Source: Nocardioides sp. JS614
GTDB taxonomy: Bacteria > Actinomycetota > Actinomycetes > Propionibacteriales > Nocardioidaceae
Length of the DNA stretch: 64,000 bases
Direction: 5' to 3'
NCBI RefSeq assembly: GCF_000015265.1
Contig: NC_008699.1
Span: forward strand, 4,030,001-4,094,000
A program made the translations under genes and the position numbers. Under the pieces are notes generated by a model. That model was given only the letters and a program-made list of their open reading frames with translations, did not search any database and was not told where the DNA came from. Positions 52,251 to 60,698 of the stretch are shown one piece after another (the stretch's first letter is position 1; every line of letters begins with the position of its first letter).

Positions 52251-53003
52251 GTGCAAGGACTCGCCGGCAAGGTCGCGATCGTGACCGGGGCCAGCCGCGG
52301 CATCGGGCTGGGCATCGCTCAGCGCCTCGTGGACGAGGGCGCCAAGGTGTGTGTGACGGCGCGCAAGCAGGAGGCGCTCGACGCGGCCGTCGAGAGCCTG
52401 GGCGGCGCGGAGCACGCGATCGCCGTGGCCGGCAAGGCCGACGACCCAGCGCACCGCGAGGACGCCGTACGCCGCACCATCGAGACGTTCGGCAGCCTCG
52501 ACCTGCTGGTCAACAACGCCGGCATCAACCCGGTGCTCGCCCACCTCGTCGACATCGACCTCGACGCCGCCCGCAAGATCGTCGAGGTCAACGCGCTCGG
52601 TGCGCTCGCCTGGGTGCAGTCGGCCCACCGCGCCTGGATGGCCGAGCACGGCGGCGCCGTCGTCAACATCTCGTCCGTGTCCGGGGTCCGCCCGGCGCCG
52701 GGCATCGCGATGTACGGCGCGTCCAAGGCGATGATGATCAGCCTCACCGAGTCGCTCGCGGTCGAGCTCGGCCCGTCGGTCCGCGTCAACGCGGTCGCCC
52801 CGGCGATCGTGAAGACCCAGTTCGCGGGCCCGCTCTTCGAGGGCCGGGAGGACGAGGTCGCGGCGAGCTACCCGCTCCAGCGGCTCGGCGTGCCCGAGGA
52901 CATCGCGGGGGCGGTGGCGTTCCTGCTCTCCGACGACGCGTCCTGGGTCACCGGGCAGACGATCACCCTCGACGGCGGCGTGACCCTCACCGGCGGGCTG
53001 TGA
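52251..53003 (+). CDS. Short-chain dehydrogenase, FabG-like
   Basis: 250 residues: T-G-A-S-R-G-I-G (about 12-19), N-N-A-G, catalytic Y-G-A-S-K, and the C-terminal S-W-V-T-G-Q-T-I-T-L-D-G-G typical of 3-oxoacyl-reductase-like SDRs. GTG at 52251 is preceded by GCAGGAGGACAC. First gene of the TetR-controlled operon; its stop shares a base with the next ATG (TGATG). Confidence 0.88.
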   Translation: MQGLAGKVAIVTGASRGIGLGIAQRLVDEGAKVCVTARKQEALDAAVESLGGAEHAIAVAGKADDPAHREDAVRRTIETFGSLDLLVNNAGINPVLAHLVDIDLDAARKIVEVNALGALAWVQSAHRAWMAEHGGAVVNISSVSGVRPAPGIAMYGASKAMMISLTESLAVELGPSVRVNAVAPAIVKTQFAGPLFEGREDEVAASYPLQRLGVPEDIAGAVAFLLSDDASWVTGQTITLDGGVTLTGGL

Positions 53004-53821
53004 TGCACGAGCGACTGGACGGCCGCGGCGTGGTCGTCACCGGCGCCGGCCGCGGCATCGGCCGCGCACTCGCGCGCCGGCTCGCCGCCGAGGGCGCCCG
53101 CGTCGTCGTCAACGACCTCGACCCGGCGAGCGCCGAGGCCGTCGCCGCGGAGGTCGGGGGCGTCGCGGTGCCCGGCGACGCCTCGTCCGCCGACGGCGTC
53201 GCGGCGCTGGTCGAGCGCGCCACGGAGGCGCTCGGTCGCATCGACGTCTACTGCGCCAACGCCGGCATCGACGGCGCCGGCGGCCTGGGTGGGGTCGACA
53301 GCCTGCAGACCTCCGACGAGCACTGGCAGCGGATCCTCGAGGTCAACGTGCTGGCGCACGTGCGCGCCGCCCGGCTGCTGGTCCCGCGCTGGCTGGAGTC
53401 CGGCGGCGGCCGGTTCGTGGTCACGGCCTCCGCGGCGGGACTACTGACGATGATCGGCAGCGCGCCGTACTCCGTCACCAAGCACGCCGCTGTGGGCTTC
53501 GCGGAGTGGCTCTCGGTGACCTACGGCCACCGCGGGATCGTCGTGCAGGCGATCTGCCCGCAGGGGGTGCGCACGCAGATGCTGGAGGACGCCGGACCGC
53601 TGCAGGAGCTGCTCTCCCACGACGTCGCGCTCGAGCCCGAGCAGGTGGCCGACGCGTGGGTCGCCTCGCTCGAGGACGATCGGTTCCTGGTGCTCCCCCA
53701 TCCGGAGGTCGCCGGCTACTACGCCGCCCGTGCCGCCGACACCGACCGGTGGCTGGCCGGCATGCGCCGCCTCCAGCACAAGGTCGACGAGGCACTCGAC
53801 CGGAGCGGACGGCCGGCGTGA
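53003..53821 (+). CDS. Short-chain dehydrogenase
   Basis: 272 residues: T-G-A-G-R-G-I-G near the N-terminus, N-A-G, and Y-S-V-T-K as catalytic pair. The C-terminal D-R-F-L-V-L-P-H-P-E-V segment is typical of SDRs found in acyl-CoA and sterol gene clusters. Overlaps the genes on both sides. Confidence 0.87.
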   Translation: MHERLDGRGVVVTGAGRGIGRALARRLAAEGARVVVNDLDPASAEAVAAEVGGVAVPGDASSADGVAALVERATEALGRIDVYCANAGIDGAGGLGGVDSLQTSDEHWQRILEVNVLAHVRAARLLVPRWLESGGGRFVVTASAAGLLTMIGSAPYSVTKHAAVGFAEWLSVTYGHRGIVVQAICPQGVRTQMLEDAGPLQELLSHDVALEPEQVADAWVASLEDDRFLVLPHPEVAGYYAARAADTDRWLAGMRRLQHKVDEALDRSGRPA

Positions 53822-54870
53822 GCGACCTGCAGACCCACGGCCTCCCCGGTCTCGACCTGGTCGCCTTCCGCCGGTGGTATGACGAGCAGCGACCCGGCGA
53901 GATCGCCGGCGAGCTGCGCGCCCGGGTGATCGCCGGCGGCCGCTCGAACCTCACCTACGAGGTCACCGACGGCGACTCCTGGTGGATCGTGCGGCGGCCG
54001 CCGCTCGGGCACGTCCAGGCGACCGCCCACGACATGGGCCGCGAGTACACCGCGATGAGCGCGCTGGCGGACACGGCCGTGCCGGTCCCGACCACCTACG
54101 CGCACTGCCCCGACCCCGAGGTCCTCGGCGCCCCGTTCTACGTGATGGAGCGGGTCGCGGGCACGGCGTACCGCTCGGTCGCGCAGCTCGCGCCGCTCGG
54201 CCCGGAGCGCACCGCCACCATCGCCGGCCGGATGATCGTGGTGCTGGCCACCCTGCACGCGGTCGAACCCGCGTCGGTCGGGCTCGCGGAGTTCGGCCGG
54301 CCCGAGGGTTTCCTCGAGCGGCAGGTCCGGCGGTGGGGCCAGCAGCTCGCGGGGTCCAAGACGACCGATCGCCCGGACGCCGACGAGCTGCACCGCCGCC
54401 TCGCCGCACGAGTGCCCGAGGACGACGACGACTGGGTCGGGATCGTGCACGGCGACTACCGCCTCGACAACCTGCTCGTCTGCACCGACGACCGCATCAA
54501 GGCGGTCGTGGACTGGGAGATGGCCACCCTCGGCGACGCCCGCACCGACCTCGCACTGCTGCTGGTCTACGACCGGCTGGCCGAGCTGCCGGCGGCCGGG
54601 CTGGTGTCCGACGTGAGCACGGCGCCCGGCTACCCGACCGGTGAGGAGCACCTCGCGCGGTACGCCGCAGCGCGCGGCCGCGATCTCGGCGACCTGAGAT
54701 CCGGCATGAGGTTCCACCTCGGGCTGGCCTACTTCAAGCTCGCGGTGATCCTCGAGGGCATCCACTACCGCTTCCTGCAAGGAGCCACGGTCGGCGACGG
54801 CTTCGACCAGATCGGCACCGGCTTCGACCCCCTGATCACAGCAGGGCTTTCTGCCCTCGGAGAGGACTGA
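53818..54870 (+). CDS. APH-like phosphotransferase, ACAD10/11 type
   Basis: 350 residues of the aminoglycoside-phosphotransferase (kinase) fold: G-G-R-S-N-L-T-Y (nucleotide loop), V-H-G-D-Y-R-L-D-N-L-L (catalytic loop) and D-W-E-M (metal-binding). This branch travels with acyl-CoA dehydrogenases and, as in human ACAD10/11, is thought to phosphorylate hydroxyacyl intermediates rather than drugs. GTG overlaps the previous stop; the dehydrogenase ATG is 1 nt downstream of its stop. Confidence 0.88.
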   Translation: MSDLQTHGLPGLDLVAFRRWYDEQRPGEIAGELRARVIAGGRSNLTYEVTDGDSWWIVRRPPLGHVQATAHDMGREYTAMSALADTAVPVPTTYAHCPDPEVLGAPFYVMERVAGTAYRSVAQLAPLGPERTATIAGRMIVVLATLHAVEPASVGLAEFGRPEGFLERQVRRWGQQLAGSKTTDRPDADELHRRLAARVPEDDDDWVGIVHGDYRLDNLLVCTDDRIKAVVDWEMATLGDARTDLALLLVYDRLAELPAAGLVSDVSTAPGYPTGEEHLARYAAARGRDLGDLRSGMRFHLGLAYFKLAVILEGIHYRFLQGATVGDGFDQIGTGFDPLITAGLSALGED

Positions 54871-54871
54871 G

Positions 54872-56095
54872 ATGGACTTCGGACACGACGACAAGACCGC
54901 CGAGCTGATCGCGAGGCTCGAGACGTTCATGGCGGAGCGGATCGTGCCGTCCGCGCCGCTCTTCCACGAGCAGCTCGGACAGCTCGAGGACCGCTGGGCC
55001 TGGACGGAGACGCCGGTGCTCAAGGAGCTGCAGGCCGAGGCCCGCGGCCTCGGGCTGTGGAACCTCTTCCTGCCCCACGAGCACGCCGACTCCCCGGGGC
55101 TGACCAACCTGCAGTACGCACCGCTCGCCGAGATCACCGGCCGCCTGGGCCACCTGGCGCCGGCCACGCTCAACTGCGCGGCGCCCGACACCGGCAACAT
55201 GGAGGTGCTCTCGCTGTTCGGCACGGCGGAGCAGAAGGAGCGCTGGCTCCAGCCGCTGCTGGCCGGCGACATCCGCTCGGCGTTCGCGATGACCGAGCCG
55301 GACGTCGCGTCGTCGGACGCGACCAACATCGAGACCCGGATCGAGCGCGACGGCGACGAGTACGTCATCAACGGCCGCAAGTGGTGGATCACCGGCGCGA
55401 TGAACCCGCACGCCGAGATCTTCATCGTGATGGGCAAGACCGACCCGTCCGCGTCCCGGCACCGCCAGCAGAGCATGGTCCTGGTGCCGCGGGACACCCC
55501 GGGCGTGGTGGTGAAGCGGGGCATGGAGGTGTTCGGGTACGACGACCACGAGCACGGCGGCCACGCCGAGCTGGAGTTCCACGACGTCCGCGTGCCGGTC
55601 ACCAACCTCATCGGCGAGGAGGGTGCCGGGTTCGCGATCGCGCAGGCGCGACTCGGCCCCGGACGCATCCACCACTGCATGCGCGCCATCGGGGTCGCCG
55701 AGGCCGCGATCGAGCTGATGAGCCGGCGCGCGTCGTCGCGGGTCGCGTTCGGCCGCCCGCTGGCCGACCAGGGCGTGGTGCGCGGGTGGATCGCCGAGTC
55801 TCGGGTCCGCGTCGAGCAGCTGCGGCTGCTGGTGCTCAAGACCGCGTGGCTGATGGACACCATCGGCAACCGTGGCGCCCACACCGAGATCCAGGCGATC
55901 AAGATCGCCACCCCCGAGACCGTCCAGTGGATCCTCGACAAGGCGATCCAGGTGCACGGCGGCGGCGGGCTGTCCCAGGACTTCCCGCTCGCCTACGCGT
56001 ACGCCCAGGTCCGCACGCTGCGCTTCGCCGACGGGCCCGACGAGGTGCACAAGAGCTCACTGGCCAAGGCCGAGATCGCCCGCTGGAAGGACTGA
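54872..56095 (+). CDS. Acyl-CoA dehydrogenase (ACAD10/11-like)
   Basis: 407-residue FAD enzyme of acyl-CoA oxidation. Seen: the FAD/substrate segment A-F-A-M-T-E-P-D-V-A-S-S-D-A, W-W-I-T-G-A, and the C-terminal Q-V-H-G-G-G-G-L-S. The family base would lie in the R-x-A-D-G-P-D-E-V-H segment near the end. Works with the kinase-like protein encoded just upstream, probably on 4-hydroxyacyl or branched acyl-CoA (inference from the family). Confidence 0.92.
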   Translation: MDFGHDDKTAELIARLETFMAERIVPSAPLFHEQLGQLEDRWAWTETPVLKELQAEARGLGLWNLFLPHEHADSPGLTNLQYAPLAEITGRLGHLAPATLNCAAPDTGNMEVLSLFGTAEQKERWLQPLLAGDIRSAFAMTEPDVASSDATNIETRIERDGDEYVINGRKWWITGAMNPHAEIFIVMGKTDPSASRHRQQSMVLVPRDTPGVVVKRGMEVFGYDDHEHGGHAELEFHDVRVPVTNLIGEEGAGFAIAQARLGPGRIHHCMRAIGVAEAAIELMSRRASSRVAFGRPLADQGVVRGWIAESRVRVEQLRLLVLKTAWLMDTIGNRGAHTEIQAIKIATPETVQWILDKAIQVHGGGGLSQDFPLAYAYAQVRTLRFADGPDEVHKSSLAKAEIARWKD

Positions 56096-56099
56096 GGCC

Positions 56100-56231
56100 A
56101 TGGACCTCAGCCGCAGCGAGGAGCAGCAGGCGTTCCGCACGCTCGTGCGTGACTTCCTCGACCGTGCGGCGGTCCCGCCGCACCGCACCGCCCGGGACCG
56201 CGCCGAGACCGGCGTCCGCGCGTTCGTCTGA
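56100..56231 (+). pseudogene. Truncated acyl-CoA dehydrogenase N-terminus
   Basis: 43 codons, starting M-D-L-S-R-S-E-E-Q-Q-A-F-R and continuing V-P-P-H-R-T-A-R-D-R-A, which matches the first helices of acyl-CoA dehydrogenases and then stops. It begins 4 nt after the full dehydrogenase. Most likely what is left of a second dehydrogenase gene after deletion; a functional micro-protein is possible but less likely. Confidence 0.65.
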
Positions 56232-56263
56232 CGTCTCACACCTTCCGATCGCCGAGGAGTCCC

Positions 56264-57196
56264 ATGACCGTCGACCCGCAGATCGCCGCCTTGCTCGAGT
56301 TCATCGCCTCGGTCGAGGCCAAGCCGATGTCCGAGGGCACCCCGGAGGAGGCCCGCCAGGGCTTCCGCACGCTGACCGTCGACCTGCGCGACCCGGCCGC
56401 CGTGCCCGCCGTGCGCTCGGTCGAGGAGACCACCGTGCCGGGCGCCGCAGGTGACCTGCCCGCCCGCGTCTACCGGCCCGGGCTCGACGGTCCGCTCCCG
56501 ACGATCGTGCTGCTGCACGGCGGCGGGTTCGTGATCGGCGACCTCGACACGCACGACATCACCGCCCGCACGTTGGCCAACGGCTGTGCGGCAGTCGTGG
56601 TCTCGGTCGACTACCGGCTGGCGCCCGAGCATCCGTTCCCGGCGCCCGTGGACGACGCCGTCGCGGCCGCCCGCCACGTCGCGGACCACCTCGCCGACTT
56701 CGGTGGCGACGACCGGGTCGCGCTCGCCGGTGACAGCGCCGGCGGCAACCTCTCGGCCGTCGTCGCGCAGGCGTTCCGCGAGGAGGGCCGTCCGCTCGCC
56801 GGGCAGCTCCTGATCTACCCGGTCACGGACATGACCGGCGAGTACCCCTCCCACACCGAGAACGCCGAGGGCCTCTTCCTCGACCTCGCGACCATGGCCT
56901 GGTTCCAGCAGCAGTACGCCGGCCACCTCGCCGACCTCGCCGACCCGCGACTGTCCCCGCTGCTCGGCGACCTGCACGGGCTGGCGCCCGCCGTGGTGGT
57001 GGTCGCGGAGCTCGACCCGCTGCGCGACGACGGCCTCGCCTACGCCACCGCGCTCGCGGCCGCAGGCGTGCCCGTCGAGGTGCGCAGGTTCCCCGGGCTG
57101 GTGCACGGCTTCGTCGACATGGGCCGCCACTCCGAGGCCGCCCAGCGGGCACTCGACGAGACCTGCGCGCTGTTCCGGGCGGTGCTGCACGGCTGA
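56264..57196 (+). CDS. HSL-family (GDXG) alpha/beta hydrolase, esterase/lipase
   Basis: 310 residues: oxyanion motif H-G-G-G-F (about 86-90), nucleophile G-D-S-A-G-G-N (Ser about 160), D-P-L-R-D-D and late V-H-G-F with the His. These fit hormone-sensitive-lipase-like carboxylesterases. Last gene of the TetR-controlled run. Confidence 0.9.
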   Translation: MTVDPQIAALLEFIASVEAKPMSEGTPEEARQGFRTLTVDLRDPAAVPAVRSVEETTVPGAAGDLPARVYRPGLDGPLPTIVLLHGGGFVIGDLDTHDITARTLANGCAAVVVSVDYRLAPEHPFPAPVDDAVAAARHVADHLADFGGDDRVALAGDSAGGNLSAVVAQAFREEGRPLAGQLLIYPVTDMTGEYPSHTENAEGLFLDLATMAWFQQQYAGHLADLADPRLSPLLGDLHGLAPAVVVVAELDPLRDDGLAYATALAAAGVPVEVRRFPGLVHGFVDMGRHSEAAQRALDETCALFRAVLHG

Positions 57197-57208
57197 CGCG
57201 GGTGCGGG

Positions 57209-57474
57209 TCAGCTGCCGACCGTGCCGATCGCCGTCCCGATCAGGAGCGCGAGCAGGAACGCCGGGCCGCCACGCTCGCCCGCCCCTGGAACCTCCCCGG
57301 AGAACCCCTGGGACACCGTGACGTGGTCGACGTCCCCGCGCGCCACGGCCGTGCGCGGGTCCTCGGGCTCGTGGTCCGCTCCCCGGCGACGAGCCCGAGG
57401 ACGACCAGGCCGAGGCACGCTCCGAGCAGCGTCCACCCGGCGACCCGAGCGGTCCACGATCCCGCCGGATGCAC
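57209..57474 (-). pseudogene. Probable frameshifted small two-helix membrane protein
   Basis: From a GTG at 57474 one frame gives a hydrophobic helix (V-A-G-W-T-L-L-G-A-C-L-G-L-V-V-L), and another frame from about 57370 to the stop at 57209 gives a polar stretch (H-E-P-E-D-P-R-T-A-V-A-R) and a second helix (F-L-L-A-L-L-I-G-T-A-I-G). Adding one base would join them into an 88-codon gene. Either a real one-base frameshift or a sequencing error. Outside this, 57197-57646 shows nothing else I can support. Confidence 0.4.
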
Positions 57475-57646
57475 GGCGACGCCCGACGGAGCAGCCGGGC
57501 CTCGACGGCCCCACCGGTCCTCCCCCGAGCTGCCACGCTCGCACGGTGGGCGCGATCCGCAGGGCGCGATGTCGAGAACGCCGAGGTCGCGCCGTCCCAG
57601 GGGTGTGCCACCACAATGGCGGCACCGGACCCGAGGAGAGATCACG

Positions 57647-58051
57647 ATGGCGAAGTACCTGCTGCTCAAGCACTACCGCGGCCCGAAGCCGCTCGACTGC
57701 GCACCGATGGACGAGTGGACGCCGCAGGAGGTCGACGCGCACATGGCGTTCATGGGCCACGTGGCCGACCAGCTGCGCGAGCGCGGCGAGTTCGTCGACG
57801 CGCAGGCCCTGTCGCCGGACGGCGCGTGGGTGCGCTTCGACGGGGACGGCCGGCCGCCGGTCACCGACGGCCCGTTCGCGGAGACCAAGGACCTGATCGC
57901 CGGCTGGATGGTGATCGACGTCGACTCCGTCGAGCGCGCCCACGAGGCCGCGGCGTACCTCTCGTCGGCGCCGGGCCCGGGCGGCGAGCCGATCCGGGAG
58001 TGGATCGAGGTGCGGCCGTTCCTGGAGCAGCCGCAGGCCGTCACCGAGTGA
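57647..58051 (+). CDS. YCII/DGPF-domain protein
   Basis: 134 residues with the DGPF-family hallmark T-D-G-P-F-A-E-T-K and the final E-V-R-P-F. Small dimeric ferredoxin-like fold, enzymatic role unclear. It is followed 14 bp later by an ECF sigma factor of the type that regularly pairs with DGPF proteins, suggesting a functional link. Confidence 0.88.
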   Translation: MAKYLLLKHYRGPKPLDCAPMDEWTPQEVDAHMAFMGHVADQLRERGEFVDAQALSPDGAWVRFDGDGRPPVTDGPFAETKDLIAGWMVIDVDSVERAHEAAAYLSSAPGPGGEPIREWIEVRPFLEQPQAVTE

Positions 58052-58065
58052 TCGACTGATCGCCG

Positions 58066-59199
58066 GTGGAGGAGCTGGTCCGGGAGCTGGTGCCCCAGGT
58101 CCTCGGTGTCCTCGTCCGTCGCGGAGCCGACTTCGCGTCGGCCGAGGACGCCGTCCAGGAGGCGCTCGTCGAGGCGGTACGCCGCTGGCCGGACGCGCCG
58201 CCGGACGACCCGAAGGCATGGCTGGTCACGGTGGCCTGGCGCAAGGTCGTCGACGCCGGGCGCTCCGAGTCGGCGCGCCGGGCCCGCGAGGAGCGCGTGC
58301 ACGAGGAGCCGGCGCCGGGACCCGCGGCGGGGCAGGACGACACCCTGCTGCTGCTGTTCCTGTGCTGCCACCCCGCGCTCAGCCCGTCCTCGGCGGTCGC
58401 GCTCACGCTGCGCGCGGTCGGCGGGCTGACCACCCGGCAGATCGCCGCGGCGTACCTCGTGCCGGAGGCGACGATGGCCCAGCGGATCAGCCGGGCGAAG
58501 CGCACGGTCGCCGACGCCGGCGTCGGCGCACCCGGTGACCTGCGGCGGGTGCTGACCGTGCTGTACGTGGTGTTCAACGAGGGCTACTCCGGCGACGTCG
58601 ACCTCGCGGCCGAGGCGATCCGCCTGACCCGGATGCTCGCCGAGGCGAGCGACGAGCCCGAGGTCGCCGGCCTGCTCGCGCTGATGCTGCTCCACCACGC
58701 CCGCCGCGCCGCCCGCTGGACCGAGCAGGGCGCGCTGGTGCCGCTCGCCGAGCAGGACCGCAGCCGCTGGGACACCGCGCTGGTCGCCGAGGGGGTCGAG
58801 ATCCTGCAGGCCGCGCTCGCCCGCGACCGGCTCGGGGAGTACCAGGCCCAGGCCGCGATCGCCGCCCTGCACTGCGACGCCCGCTCGACGGAGGAGACCG
58901 ACTGGCCGCAGGTCCTGGAGTGGTACGACGAGCTGCTCGGCCTCACCGACTCACCCGTGGTCGCCCTCAACCGGGTGGTCGCGGTCGGCGAGGTCGACGG
59001 ACCCTTGGTCGGCCTCCGCGAGCTGGCGTCGGTGCCGGCGGACGTGCCGCGTCGTACCGCCGTCGAGGCGTGGCTGCACGAGCGCGCCGGCGACACCGCC
59101 CTCGCGGGCCGGCTCTACGCGGCGGCCGCGGCCGCCGCGAGCAGCGCCGTCGAGCGCGACCACCTCACCCGACAGGCGGCTCGGCTGCGGCACGACTGA
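58066..59199 (+). CDS. ECF sigma factor with C-terminal DUF6596 / TPR-like extension (ECF42-like)
   Basis: 377 residues from a GTG. Sigma region 2 (about 1-75) with D-A-V-Q-E-A, region 4 (about 105-160) with T-T-R-Q-I-A-A-A-Y-L-V-P, and a long helical C-terminal part (about 180-377, N-E-G-Y, L-L-L-H-H-A-R-R). This length and pairing with a DGPF gene match the ECF42 group, in which the extension is needed for function instead of an anti-sigma factor. Its last 35 bp overlap the convergent methyltransferase gene. Confidence 0.9.
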   Translation: MEELVRELVPQVLGVLVRRGADFASAEDAVQEALVEAVRRWPDAPPDDPKAWLVTVAWRKVVDAGRSESARRAREERVHEEPAPGPAAGQDDTLLLLFLCCHPALSPSSAVALTLRAVGGLTTRQIAAAYLVPEATMAQRISRAKRTVADAGVGAPGDLRRVLTVLYVVFNEGYSGDVDLAAEAIRLTRMLAEASDEPEVAGLLALMLLHHARRAARWTEQGALVPLAEQDRSRWDTALVAEGVEILQAALARDRLGEYQAQAAIAALHCDARSTEETDWPQVLEWYDELLGLTDSPVVALNRVVAVGEVDGPLVGLRELASVPADVPRRTAVEAWLHERAGDTALAGRLYAAAAAAASSAVERDHLTRQAARLRHD

Positions 59200-59782
59200 C
59201 CAGGACCCGGAACCCCCTGGCGCTGGCGAGCCGCTCCGTCGGCCAGCCCTGCTCGCCCAGCCAACGCTGCAGCGAGTCGGCGCCGAGGTTCTTGCCCACC
59301 ACCATCACGGCGCGGCCGCCCGGCGCAAGCCGCGGCAGCCAGGTGAGCAGCAGCTCGTGCAGCGCCTGCTTGCCGATCCGGATCGGCGGGTTGGACCAGA
59401 TCTCGTCGTACACCTCGTTGGTCGGCACCTGCTCGGGCCGGCAGGCGACGAACCGGCCGTCGACGCGCATCGCCCGGGCGTTCTCGTTCGCGAGCGCGAT
59501 CGCGCGGTCGTTGACGTCGATCGCGGTGATCGAGGCGAGCGGTACGGCGGCGGCGATCGCCAGCCCGATCACGCCGTACCCGCAGCCGAGGTCGAGGAAC
59601 CGGCCCTGCACGGGCGGCTCCGTCTCGCGGAACAGCACCGCGGTCGCGTGGTCGAGGTGGCCCCGGCTGAACACACCGGAGCCGCTGACCAGCGTCAGCT
59701 CCCGGCCCCACACCTCGCAGGTGAACGGCTCGCGCTCGAACGGCACCGACGGGTCGGCGCTGAAGTAGTGGTCCTCACTCAT
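59165..59782 (-). CDS. RsmC-like class I SAM methyltransferase
   Basis: 205 residues: D-L-G-C-G-Y-G-V-I-G (SAM motif I), D-V-N-D-R-A-I-A-L and the N-P-P-I motif of base-N methyltransferases acting on rRNA guanines (RsmC/RlmG type). Single-domain form, shorter than E. coli RsmC. ATG overlaps the truA stop by 8 nt; 3' end overlaps the sigma gene by 35 bp. Confidence 0.86.
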   Translation of the reverse strand: MSEDHYFSADPSVPFEREPFTCEVWGRELTLVSGSGVFSRGHLDHATAVLFRETEPPVQGRFLDLGCGYGVIGLAIAAAVPLASITAIDVNDRAIALANENARAMRVDGRFVACRPEQVPTNEVYDEIWSNPPIRIGKQALHELLLTWLPRLAPGGRAVMVVGKNLGADSLQRWLGEQGWPTERLASARGFRVLVSRAAAEPPVG

Positions 59783-60581
59783 CGGCGACCCTCTTCGCTC
59801 GTGTCTGCTCGGCCCGGGCGGCGAGCTCGTCGTCGGCCGGGTAGGCGACCTCCTCCAGCGTGAGGCCGTGGGCGTGCACGACCGCCACCGCGGGATCACG
59901 CGCCTCCGCCCGCAGGATGTCCTCGGCCCAGGCGACCGGCTTGCGCGCCTCCCCGACGGCGATCAGGCAGCCGACCAGGGACCGGACCATGCTGTGGCAG
60001 AACGCGTCGGCGCGGACCGTCCCGACCAGCACGCCGGCCGGGTCCCGCGCCCAGGACAGCTCAAGCAGGGTCCGGATCGTGGTCGCGCCCTCCCGCTGCT
60101 TGCAGAAGGACGCGAAGTCGTGCCGGCCGACCAGGAACGCGGACGCCGCGTTCATCGCGTCGAGGTCCAGGGCTCGTGGCCAGGCCAGGACGTGGGAGCG
60201 GGTCAGCGGGTCCACTACGGCCGGGGTGTCGGCGATCCGGTAGGCGTAGCGCCGCCACAGTGCCCCGAACCGGGCGTCGAACCCCGCGGGCGCCTCGACC
60301 GCCCGGCGCACCCGTACGTCGGCGGGCAGTCGCCCGTTGAGCCGCCGTACCAGCCCCTCGACGGTGGCCGGCTCGAGGCCGTCCAGGTCGGCGTGCACCA
60401 CCTGGCCGCGCGCGTGGACGCCGGCGTCGGTGCGGCCGGCGCAGACCACGGCGACCTCCGGGACCCGCAGCACCGTCGCGAGGGCGTCGCTCAGCTCGCC
60501 CTGCACGGTCCGCAGCCCCGGCTGGCTCGCCCAGCCGTGGAAGTCGGTGCCGTCGTAGGCGAGGTCGAGCCGGATCCGCAC
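59775..60581 (-). CDS. truA: tRNA pseudouridine(38-40) synthase
   Basis: 268 residues: Y-D-G-T-D-F-H-G-W, the catalytic Asp in G-R-T-D-A-G-V-H-A, and F-C-H-S-M-V-R, all typical of TruA. GTG start at 60581. In many actinobacteria truA follows rpoA-rplQ; here the pfkB/GntR pair lies between. Confidence 0.95.
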   Translation of the reverse strand: MRIRLDLAYDGTDFHGWASQPGLRTVQGELSDALATVLRVPEVAVVCAGRTDAGVHARGQVVHADLDGLEPATVEGLVRRLNGRLPADVRVRRAVEAPAGFDARFGALWRRYAYRIADTPAVVDPLTRSHVLAWPRALDLDAMNAASAFLVGRHDFASFCKQREGATTIRTLLELSWARDPAGVLVGTVRADAFCHSMVRSLVGCLIAVGEARKPVAWAEDILRAEARDPAVAVVHAHGLTLEEVAYPADDELAARAEQTRAKRVADE

Positions 60582-60626
60582 GGGCCAACCCTATTGCGGT
60601 ACTCGACGCTGCTCCGGGACGGGGAC

Positions 60627-60682
60627 GTCCCTGACCTGTCGCACACCCCCGCCGGCGGGTCGCGTGCGCGTTCGTCAGGGAC
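60627..60682. repeat. GTCAGGG inverted repeat, copy 2
   Basis: GTCCCTGAC (60627-60635) and GTCAGGGAC (60674-60682) are perfect 9-bp arms, with CCCGCC/GGCGGG inside. The right half matches the element at 51550-51602. It lies between truA and the pfkB gene. Confidence 0.65.
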
Positions 60683-60698
60683 GCGGCACGCCCCGGGG

